Part shown: positions 6,900 to 12,070 of the stretch, one piece after another
Numbering within the stretch: position 1 is the first letter of the stretch
Layout: each line of letters begins with the position of its first letter
Assembly (NCBI GenBank): GCA_041918255.1
Contig: JAYRWD010000050.1
Coordinates: 1-12,070 of the forward strand
Reading direction: 5' to 3'
DNA length: 12,070 nucleotides
Source: JAYRWD01 sp041918255
GTDB taxonomy: Bacteria > Patescibacteriota > Dojkabacteria > B142 > WJKM01
Program-made: the position numbers and the translations under genes
The notes under the pieces: model-generated
Database searches by the model: none
Seen by the model: only the letters and a program-made list of their open reading frames with translations
Told to the model about the DNA's origin: nothing

Positions 6900-7088
6900 A
6901 TGTGTGATACATGCGGTTGTGGCGAAAAAGAAGAAAAGCATGAACATAAATGTCACGAATGTGGAGGCAATTGTGTGGATACTGGAGATGGTTGTACATG
7001 CGAAGAGTGCGGTGCTGTTTGCGAGAAACACGTTGCGCCTGAGGTTAACGGAATGGTATCTGATGAGGATGAGTCTGAGGAAGAGTAA
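6900..7088 (+). CDS. Small Cys-rich putative metal-binding protein
   Basis: A 62-residue acidic protein with ten cysteines (C2, C5, C7, C18, C21, C25, C32, C34, C37, C41) and four histidines (14, 16, 19, 44). It begins MCDTCGCG, which resembles the N-terminal CxxCGC nickel site of E. coli HypB (MCTTCGCG). HEHKCHECGGNC and CTCEECGAVC follow, then an Asp/Glu-rich tail. The Cys spacing suggests zinc, nickel, copper or another soft metal, possibly with Zn-ribbon-like knuckles. There is no signal peptide, so it is presumably cytoplasmic. I do not recognise a named family and assign no function. The frame is credible because Cys codons are dense and regular, and the gene sits between cysS and a strong terminator. 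Confidence 0.75.
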   Translation: MCDTCGCGEKEEKHEHKCHECGGNCVDTGDGCTCEECGAVCEKHVAPEVNGMVSDEDESEEE

Positions 7089-7112
7089 AGATTTTTGGAT
7101 ATAAGCTAGTTT

Positions 7113-7143
7113 AAAGAATCCCGCGCTTTGCGCGGGATTCTTT
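7113..7143. terminator. Bidirectional intrinsic terminator
   Basis: A perfect 14-bp inverted repeat (AAAGAATCCCGCGC, loop TTT, GCGCGGGATTCTTT) lies between the convergent Cys-rich gene and ppa. The GC-rich core is flanked by A-runs and T-runs, so both strands give a hairpin followed by U residues (TTTTG on plus, TTTAA on minus). It should end the cysS unit on one side and the hisS-rpe-unknown-ppa unit on the other. Confidence 0.93.
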
Positions 7144-7168
7144 TGAATTCAACTGAAAAAGTTGTATT

Positions 7169-7768
7169 CTATTTCTTCGCAAATCTTTTGTTAAAGGTCT
7201 CCATCGCTTCTTTGATTATCTCAAACGCTTTTTCCTTGCCGTGCCAACCCTTGACAACGACCTTTTTGTCAGTCTGACCTTTATATTTAAATTGCAGATC
7301 TTTATAACGCTCAAAGAAAAATCCGATTTCATCTTTTTGATGATCGGTTAGGTCTTTTATATCTTTAATATTTTTAAAGCGTACGTCATCAGTCGGTACT
7401 GCCAAAATTTTATCGTCTTTATCACCGCTATCATCAAATAACATAACACCAATAGGTCTTACCGAGATTAGACAACCTGGAAAGGTTGGTTCGGTGATCA
7501 GGCTCATTACATCAAGCAAATCTTCATCCTCATCCCATGTCTGAGGAATAGCACCGTATTCAACAGGATAGGGAAGACGCTCAAAAAGCACTCGGTCGAG
7601 TTTAATCAGTCCTGTATTTGTATGAAATTCATATTTATTTATGCTTCCCATCGGAGTTTCGACTAGCATGTTTATCTCTTCAGGTGGATTGTCGCCTACA
7701 GGTAGATTGAATAAAGGGTTAAACATGGTGTCGTAGACCTGATCTTTAAGGTTCCCGATATCTGACAT
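7169..7768 (-). CDS. ppa: Inorganic pyrophosphatase, family I
   Basis: A soluble Mg-dependent enzyme that hydrolyses pyrophosphate to two phosphates, pulling forward reactions such as tRNA charging. Its 199 residues are slightly longer than the E. coli 176, mainly through an N-terminal extension. Core segments are NMLVETPMGSINKYEF (33-48), ERLPYPVEYGAIPQTW (63-78), RPIGVMLFDDSGDKDDKILAVP (104-125) and FFERYKDLQ (151-159, with Y155 and K156). The three metal-binding aspartates are D81, D83 and D86 in DEDLLDV. This departs from the common signature D-[SGDN]-D-[PE]-x-D-x: Glu stands at the second position and Leu at the fourth. It is probably the last gene of the hisS unit, just before the shared terminator. 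Confidence 0.94.
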   Translation of the reverse strand: MSDIGNLKDQVYDTMFNPLFNLPVGDNPPEEINMLVETPMGSINKYEFHTNTGLIKLDRVLFERLPYPVEYGAIPQTWDEDEDLLDVMSLITEPTFPGCLISVRPIGVMLFDDSGDKDDKILAVPTDDVRFKNIKDIKDLTDHQKDEIGFFFERYKDLQFKYKGQTDKKVVVKGWHGKEKAFEIIKEAMETFNKRFAKK

Positions 7769-7836
7769 GGTTTGAGTTTTTGATAAATAAAAGTATGAAT
7801 CGATTATATTGCTAATTATCGTGTTTAGGCAAATTG

Positions 7837-9390
7837 TTATTTATCTGTCTCTGGTGTGTTTTGATCGAAAAAAGCAAATACTGAGCGAATTCCATATGGA
7901 CTGTTCGTCTTAGGAAATTCCGCGATTACTTCTTTTGTACTTAAGTTGATTAAAGCAGAATCGGAGTAATTGGGGTTAGAGAATAAGTCATATGAGCTCC
8001 CGACAATTATATACGGCAAGCTCACGGCGCTAATCTCCTCCCAAAAGGTATTTCTAATAAACCCCGGATATTCGTAGAGCTTCTCAATTTTCTTTGTATT
8101 TATATCCATCTGAAAAATTCCGTTGTGCTGAAGGAATACGAAAGTGGATTGATCTACCCATTTGATTCCGAAGATTCTGCTCTTAATGTTCATGCAAAGA
8201 TCATCCTGGAAAGCAGTATTTCGGTAAATTTCAGTGGTTTTTCCTGTATACATATCATGAAGCATGATAGTTCCTCCCTGATCCTTGTAGGTTGTTTCCA
8301 AAAGGTTTTCGCCTGTTTGTGGAGACTTTTCTAATAGACAATTATCAAGTCCTAAGTAATAGTTGTACATGTCCCAATTGATATAGTCTGTGCCATGAAT
8401 AGAAGAATCACTAAGTTCAAAGGAAAATGATGTATAAAGCATCTTCATATCTTCGTTAGTATCATACCTTAAATATGAGACGGGTATGATCGATTCTCTT
8501 GATGCATTAGCTGGGAGGTTGTTTATTTTGGTGGTGATATTGTTTTCTCGATTGAGTATCAAAAATTGTTGCCAGAAATCTCCTCCTTCCCCACCTAACT
8601 CTCTAAGCAATATTTGCTTATTGTCGTTTGATTTTGCCACTATCTTGGTAATTGTATACCAAAGCCCCTCGATTGGTATTGGTATTTCATACTCTTTTTT
8701 GGGTTTTTTATTATCAAATGGTAGTAAATACATACGTGTGGCTAAAAGATTACTTTCCCATTTATCAAATTCGTCGCGAATAAGTAGTAAGGAGTCTTCT
8801 TTATCGAGATATTTAAGATCAGTGATTATTACGGACTTTACGTTGTTTTGTTCAGAGCTCGGTTTTGAACTTATGCTTGCGACTTTTTCAGGTTGAGCAA
8901 ATTCTTTTGTTAAATCCAGATCATAAATAAAAAACTGATCTTTTTGCATTGACGTAAAAAATATATGATTCGTTTTCCATGTATCCGTAAAAATGTTATA
9001 GTACGGATCGAACGAATCGGTTGGAATTATAAAAGAATTTATTAATTTATCTTTTCCTTTCGGGTCAAGTCGATAAATGTTGATATCATAAGTGTATTCA
9101 AATCCATTACGAGTGGTAATATATTTGGGTGCGGAGATAGGCGACTCAATGGGTACATTTAGTTTATGACTTTGTTCCACGATTTGGTAGTAGTAGACAT
9201 ATGGGGTTACACTTAAGGTTGCTTCCTTTCCTTGTGGAACGGGATTGTTTGTTGTCGAGACAGGTTCAATTTTTTGACCAACGGATAGATAATATTCGAG
9301 GCTGATAGCGGAAACCAAAAAGAAAACAATGAGAGAATAAAGTACCCATTTTGACCTTTTCAAAAGAAATTCGTTTATTCTTTTGATCAT
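7837..9390 (-). CDS. Membrane-anchored extracytoplasmic protein of unknown function
   Basis: 517 residues from ATG 9390; a TTG at 9420 would add ten (MNKLFVTSLP). The N-terminus has the shape of an uncleaved signal anchor: basic residues (IKRINEFLLKRSK), then one helix (about 15-35, WVLYSLIVFFLVSAISLEYYL). The rest is polar, rich in Tyr, Asn, Asp and Ser, and should lie outside the cell. Recurrent short strand-like units of the form 'hydrophobic strand, D/N-rich turn, hydrophobic strand' (such as FFIYDLDLTKEF, FQMDINTKKIEKLYEY, SALINLSTKEVIAEF) suggest a beta-propeller or other repetitive beta fold; this is inference. There are only two cysteines (C351 and C399 in the short form), which could form a disulphide. 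I recognise no family. It lies between rpe and ppa, 68 bp from ppa. Confidence 0.7.
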   Translation of the reverse strand: MIKRINEFLLKRSKWVLYSLIVFFLVSAISLEYYLSVGQKIEPVSTTNNPVPQGKEATLSVTPYVYYYQIVEQSHKLNVPIESPISAPKYITTRNGFEYTYDINIYRLDPKGKDKLINSFIIPTDSFDPYYNIFTDTWKTNHIFFTSMQKDQFFIYDLDLTKEFAQPEKVASISSKPSSEQNNVKSVIITDLKYLDKEDSLLLIRDEFDKWESNLLATRMYLLPFDNKKPKKEYEIPIPIEGLWYTITKIVAKSNDNKQILLRELGGEGGDFWQQFLILNRENNITTKINNLPANASRESIIPVSYLRYDTNEDMKMLYTSFSFELSDSSIHGTDYINWDMYNYYLGLDNCLLEKSPQTGENLLETTYKDQGGTIMLHDMYTGKTTEIYRNTAFQDDLCMNIKSRIFGIKWVDQSTFVFLQHNGIFQMDINTKKIEKLYEYPGFIRNTFWEEISAVSLPYIIVGSSYDLFSNPNYSDSALINLSTKEVIAEFPKTNSPYGIRSVFAFFDQNTPETDK

Positions 9391-9482
9391 GGGGAGAGAA
9401 GTAACAAATAATTTATTCAAAAGAAATATCCAGTATTACTTTAGTACTTTTTTTGGAAAAAATATATTGAATCAAAAAGAAT

Positions 9483-10133
9483 TTATTTGGCCAGTAGTAT
9501 CCTCGATAGCTCTTGGTATGAATTCAAAGGATTTGTAGTTTTAATAATAGCTGATCCAATTACAAAATCTCTTACAGGCAAATCTTTTAAATTGTTTAGT
9601 TGAATCGTTTCAAGATCTACATGACCGTCAAGTATAATACTTTCAAATCTACTTAATGACTTCACCTTAGTTATTTCTTCGAGTTCTGTTGGAAGGAACT
9701 CGTTTCCTTGTTTTCCGGGAATTACCGAAAGTATTAGAACTCCTTTTACATATTCTAGAATTTCAATATTTAGGGTGTCGGCGGATGTATGAGGATGTAG
9801 TCCTAGATAAATCTCAATAGTATCAAACTGTGTCAACTCTCTTAAGTTTTTGAGTTTACTCTCAAAATGAAAGACTACTTCGTTAACCCCTGCATTTTCA
9901 CAAAGCTTTAGGTAAGAAATCGGATCTTCTACCATTAGATGAACCTGCTTCTTCAGAGTTGTTGGCAAAGTGAGTATATGACTTAAATCGGCCGATATTG
10001 TCTCCACAAATTTGCCGTCCATTATGTCTATATGAACCCATTCATTCCCAGGGAAGGTTTCAAATAGCTCAAAAGCTTTTTGATAATCTTCCAGTTTATC
10101 TGACAAAACAGCCGGGATTATTTTCTGATTCAT
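9483..10133 (-). CDS. rpe: Ribulose-phosphate 3-epimerase-like protein (divergent)
   Basis: A TIM barrel of 216 residues that should interconvert ribulose-5-phosphate and xylulose-5-phosphate. Segments in order match Rpe: IIPAVLS (5-11; family I.PSILS), WVHIDIMDGKFV (32-43), VHLMVEDP (64-71), FHFE (88-91), GLHPHTSADTL (111-121), LILSVIPGKQGNE (133-145), IILDGHVDLETI (166-177) and FVIGSAII (190-197). The metal and acid-base ligands H34, D36, H65 and D169 are all retained. Two usually conserved loops differ: NPGFGGQ is IPGKQGN, and the DGGI loop is DGHV. It may therefore epimerise a related sugar phosphate. The gene sits 20 bp behind hisS and is probably cotranscribed with it. Confidence 0.8.
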   Translation of the reverse strand: MNQKIIPAVLSDKLEDYQKAFELFETFPGNEWVHIDIMDGKFVETISADLSHILTLPTTLKKQVHLMVEDPISYLKLCENAGVNEVVFHFESKLKNLRELTQFDTIEIYLGLHPHTSADTLNIEILEYVKGVLILSVIPGKQGNEFLPTELEEITKVKSLSRFESIILDGHVDLETIQLNNLKDLPVRDFVIGSAIIKTTNPLNSYQELSRILLAK

Positions 10134-10153
10134 AACGATTGTTTAAATAAAGA

Positions 10154-11365
10154 TTATGTATTTATTAACTCAAACACTTTTTCAAGAGTGTCAGTTTTTT
10201 GTTCTTTCGAATTAAGATTTTTTATAGTTATAAGGTTCTTTTCAACTTCCTCGGGTCCGAGTATCACAAAATACTGAATGCCTTTTTTCAGAGCGTACTT
10301 CAGTTGTTTTTCGAGTTTTGCTTTGAAGTCGGAATATAATTCGACCTTAAAACCTTTCTCCCGTAATTTCGTCGTAACTAGTTGAGATTGAGCCGACAAT
10401 TCTGGCGAGAAAACAGATACCAATATTTGAGTTGTTGTTAGGATGTTTGGGAGAATTCCTAATGACTCGCAAGCTTCTAAAGTTCTATCAAATCCCAGCC
10501 CGAAACCTGTTCCTGGAATTTGAATCCCTGAAATTTGTTCAATCAGTTTGTCAAATCTTTCCCCCCCCAGCACCGAGCTGTTGCCGATCTCGGGTATTTT
10601 AACTTCCCAAATGGGTCCGGAAGAGTAAGAAAACGATCTTGCAAGTTTTGGTTCAAAAGCATAATATTTCTCTGAAAATCCGTAATCTTTGAGGTATTTA
10701 AAAATATAAATAAGCGTTTCGTTAGGTTGTAAGTCCTGTATCTTTTTGAGATAGTTTAACCCAGTTGTTTCATCAATGCCCTTCGACTTCATATCTTCGA
10801 TGACTCCTTTCTCACCTATTTTTTCCAATTTGTCTATGGCTACTATGGCTTCATATGGAAAATCCTTGAGCAATGCCCTGTCGCTTATCAATATTCTAGG
10901 ATTCTCGAATCCAAGCTTTATGTAGATATCGAGTGAAAGTGAGATTATCTCCGCATCCGCCCAGGGTTCTAATACTCCAAAAATATCGGCGTCACACTGG
11001 ACGAATTCCCTATAACGGCCCTTTTGGGTATTTTCGGCTCGAAATGCGGGTTGAATCTGATATCTTTTAAACGGCATCGGCAATGTTTGATAGTTTGTTC
11101 CAACAACACGACAAGTAGGCACTGTTTGGTCGTATCTCATAGCTACATTCCTACCTCCGTTATCTTGAAATTTATAAAATAACTTTTCATCTTCACCTAT
11201 CTGGCCTTCAAATAATTCTAAAGGTTCAAGCGTGGGAGTTTCCATTGGGTCAAAACCCCACTGCTCAAAAATTGTAACTAGTTTTTGTTTGAGCCACTTA
11301 CGTTTGAGAGCCTCTGCAGGTAAGAAATCACGGAAACCTTTTAATGGTTGAATATTTTTTGTCAT
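10154..11365 (-). CDS. hisS: Histidyl-tRNA synthetase
   Basis: A class II synthetase that attaches histidine to tRNA-His; 403 residues, near the usual 420. Motif 1 is around KGFRDFLP to FDPMETPTLEP (9-48), motif 2 is FRAENTQKGRYREFVQCD (108-125) and motif 3 is GTGFGLGFDR (285-294). GGERFDKL (267-274) and the C-terminal anticodon-binding domain (about 313-400) follow. Residues 71-84 (GRNVAMRYDQTVPT) and the motif 2 pattern GRYREFxQCDxDIxG look more like archaeal or eukaryotic HisRS than the typical bacterial FRxERPQxGRxRQF. The catalytic HisA segment, usually ARGLDYYTG, reads LARSFSYSSG (241-250). Its arginine R243 is kept but GLDYY is not. The gene has a leader with a His-rich short frame and an attenuator-like fold. 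Confidence 0.94.
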   Translation of the reverse strand: MTKNIQPLKGFRDFLPAEALKRKWLKQKLVTIFEQWGFDPMETPTLEPLELFEGQIGEDEKLFYKFQDNGGRNVAMRYDQTVPTCRVVGTNYQTLPMPFKRYQIQPAFRAENTQKGRYREFVQCDADIFGVLEPWADAEIISLSLDIYIKLGFENPRILISDRALLKDFPYEAIVAIDKLEKIGEKGVIEDMKSKGIDETTGLNYLKKIQDLQPNETLIYIFKYLKDYGFSEKYYAFEPKLARSFSYSSGPIWEVKIPEIGNSSVLGGERFDKLIEQISGIQIPGTGFGLGFDRTLEACESLGILPNILTTTQILVSVFSPELSAQSQLVTTKLREKGFKVELYSDFKAKLEKQLKYALKKGIQYFVILGPEEVEKNLITIKNLNSKEQKTDTLEKVFELINT

Positions 11366-11408
11366 TTTTCTGATTAATTAAGTAAGATATTTTAACAAAA
11401 GAAAAAAT

Positions 11409-11470
11409 CCAGCGCTTGGCTGGGTGTATAAGAAAAATAATTACATGGAAACACCCAGTCAATGCTGGGT
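11409..11470 (-). promoter_or_regulatory. hisS transcription attenuator (alternative hairpins)
   Basis: On the minus strand four segments can pair in two exclusive ways. Segment 1 ACCCAG (11470-11465) pairs with the first six bases of segment 2, CTGGGT (11458-11453), loop CATTGA. Segment 2 extended, CTGGGTGT (11458-11451), pairs with segment 3, ACACCCAG (11427-11420), an 8-bp antiterminator with a 23-nt loop. Part of segment 3, CCAGC (11423-11419), pairs with segment 4, GCTGG (11413-11409), loop CAAGC. That last hairpin is followed at once by ATTTTTTCTTTTG, a terminator U-run. The hisS ATG lies about 32 nt further on. This is the four-segment scheme of ribosome-mediated attenuation. Confidence 0.75.
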
Positions 11471-11521
11471 ATGATGAAGTGAAGAGTATTTGTAGATTTC
11501 TTTAGGCATAAAAACTGTCAT
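11459..11521 (-). CDS. hisS leader peptide (His-rich, 20 codons)
   Basis: A 20-codon frame from ATG 11521 to TGA 11459, too short for ordinary gene calling. It has three His codons among its last five, ending LHHTQH. His16 and His17 are at 11476-11471 and His20 at 11464-11462. A ribosome waiting for charged tRNA-His at codon 16 or 17 would cover segment 1 of the attenuator (11470-11465) and leave segment 2 free to form the antiterminator. A ribosome at the stop codon would cover segment 2 and let the terminator form. There is no upstream in-frame start before a TAA at 11545-11543. Like other starts here it lacks a Shine-Dalgarno sequence. Confidence 0.7.
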   Translation of the reverse strand: MTVFMPKEIYKYSSLHHTQH

Positions 11522-11549
11522 TGTATTTTTATAACTTGTTGATTATAAC
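11521..11549 (+). promoter_or_regulatory. Candidate promoter for the pyruvate-kinase-like gene
   Basis: TTGTAT (11521-11526) and TATAAC (11544-11549) are separated by 17 bp on the plus strand, with four and five of six consensus matches. The -10 overlaps base for base the hisS extended -10 on the other strand. Transcription would start near 11556, about 130 nt before the ATG. The leader from 11556 to 11685 is AT-rich and I see no gene, hairpin or known riboswitch in it. Confidence 0.4.
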
Positions 11550-11550
11550 A
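11542..11550 (-). promoter_or_regulatory. Extended -10 promoter for hisS leader
   Basis: The minus strand reads TGTTATAAT, a perfect extended -10 (TGn plus TATAAT). The predicted start near 11535 is about 14 nt before the leader-peptide ATG. At 17 bp the -35 position reads AGGGCT, a poor match, which extended -10 promoters tolerate. Confidence 0.6.
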
Positions 11551-11685
11551 CTTCTTCCTTTTTGAGCCCTAAAGAGGAATTGTAAACAGATTTCATACAG
11601 TAAAAATTTTAAGCAAGATGAACTAGAAATGCATGTTTCAATGTTTCGTGGTAATATATCAGGGTTATTTTAAATTGACTTGAAA

Positions 11686-12070
11686 ATGAAACTTAGAACA
11701 AAAATCGTCTGTACACTTGGTCCTGCTAGCTGGGATATCGCTATTCTAAGGAAAATGGTGAAAGCTGGCATGACTGTGGTACGAGCTAATGGTGCATTTG
11801 TGGATATCGCAACCCTAAAGATGATTCAGAATAATGTTCGTTTTCTGACAAAAGATGTCGCGCTTATGTTGGATATCAAAGGATCGGACGTTAGATTGAA
11901 TAACTTTGCGAAGCCAATAGAATTAAAGATTAACGCCGACCTAATCATAGGCTCAGGCGAGAGTGATTATCTATACCCAATAAATTATCCCGGATTATAC
12001 CAGGATCTTAAGAAGGGGGATTTACTTTTCTTTGATGACGGGTTGGTCAAAGCAGAAGTTTTAAAGATTA
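11686..12070 (+). CDS. pyk: Pyruvate-kinase-like protein, N-terminal part (3' end outside window)
   Basis: Reading from ATG 11686 the frame stays open for 128 codons to the window edge. The start KLRTKIVCTLGPAS (2-15) is the first strand and loop of the pyruvate kinase barrel; KAGMTVVRAN (26-35) and VALMLDIKGSDVR (58-70) follow. The small B domain ends INYPGLYQDLKKGDLLFFDDG (from 99), matching the family's 'Y..l...v..Gd.i..dDG'. Pyruvate kinase makes pyruvate and ATP from phosphoenolpyruvate and ADP. Usually invariant sites differ: RxNFSHG is RANGAFV, and DTKGPEIR is DIKGSDVR. Arg33, Asn35, Asp63, Lys65 and Arg70 are kept. The changes fall on residues that bind potassium in the canonical enzyme. 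This may be a divergent pyruvate kinase or a paralogue with altered cation need. The catalytic Lys and Glu of the later barrel are outside the window. Confidence 0.8.
   Translation, partial: MKLRTKIVCTLGPASWDIAILRKMVKAGMTVVRANGAFVDIATLKMIQNNVRFLTKDVALMLDIKGSDVRLNNFAKPIELKINADLIIGSGESDYLYPINYPGLYQDLKKGDLLFFDDGLVKAEVLKI

Noticed and set aside
5428..6900. Alternative genetic code with TGA as glycine, as in some CPR lineages
   Set aside because: Conserved glycines are all GGN, no family-length gene needs TGA readthrough, and cysS ends at TGA at the expected length.
6904..7104. 66-codon frame overlapping the Cys-rich gene in another phase
   Set aside because: It has no pattern or family match, while the alternative frame has a regular metal-binding Cys/His pattern.
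8486..8896. 136-codon open frame on the plus strand
   Set aside because: It is antisense to the membrane-anchored protein, Ser/Leu-rich as expected of a shadow frame, with no start context or domain.
11366..11550. T-box riboswitch upstream of hisS
   Set aside because: No T-box core (AGGGUGGNACCGCG-like) or specifier loop is visible; the hairpins are short and the His codons lie in an open frame, which fits leader-peptide attenuation better.

Overview
This window looks like chromosome from a low-GC bacterium with a compact genome, most likely a member of the Candidate Phyla Radiation (Patescibacteria). That placement is an inference from the AT-rich sequence, tight packing, short and divergent housekeeping enzymes, TTG start codons, absence of Shine-Dalgarno sites and gene mix; there is no rRNA gene or other marker to fix the phylum. 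The genetic code appears standard: conserved glycines are encoded by GGN, and cysS stops at TGA where the family normally ends. No phage, transposon, CRISPR or tRNA was seen.

Layout. (1) Positions 1-667, plus strand: the 3' part of a Nudix-like gene, then a small MazG-like/COG4997 pyrophosphohydrolase gene. (2) Positions 654-5005, minus strand: a short division and cell-wall (dcw) cluster reading mraZ, rsmH, ftsL-like, ftsI/class B PBP, rsmE. No mur or mraY genes follow ftsI. The first and last genes both begin with TTG. (3) Positions 5006-5427: a divergent intergenic region holding a probable mraZ promoter with three 10-bp-phased GGTGA boxes (putative MraZ operator), a leader of about 190 nt, and a cysS promoter. 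(4) Positions 5428-7088, plus strand: cysS and a 62-residue protein with ten cysteines, ended by a perfect 14-bp bidirectional terminator. (5) Positions 7169-11365, minus strand: a probable hisS, rpe, membrane-anchored unknown, ppa transcription unit. (6) Positions 11366-11685: a divergent intergenic region, followed by the 5' part of a pyruvate-kinase-like gene on the plus strand.

The most striking find is in region 6. Upstream of hisS the minus strand carries an extended -10 promoter and a 20-codon open frame ending LHHTQH-stop. Next come four segments that can fold either as an early hairpin plus a terminator with a U-run, or as an 8-bp antiterminator. This is the arrangement of ribosome-mediated transcription attenuation, with His codons as sensor and histidyl-tRNA synthetase as output. 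It would make hisS and the genes behind it respond to charged tRNA-His without a T-box. I know of leader-peptide attenuation for his operons and for E. coli pheST, but not for hisS in this kind of organism.

The genes cover translation (two tRNA synthetases, two 16S rRNA methyltransferases), septation, nucleotide house-cleaning, pyrophosphate removal and sugar-phosphate metabolism. Several enzymes (Rpe, HisRS, pyruvate kinase) keep the core catalytic residues but depart from their family signatures at nearby sites.
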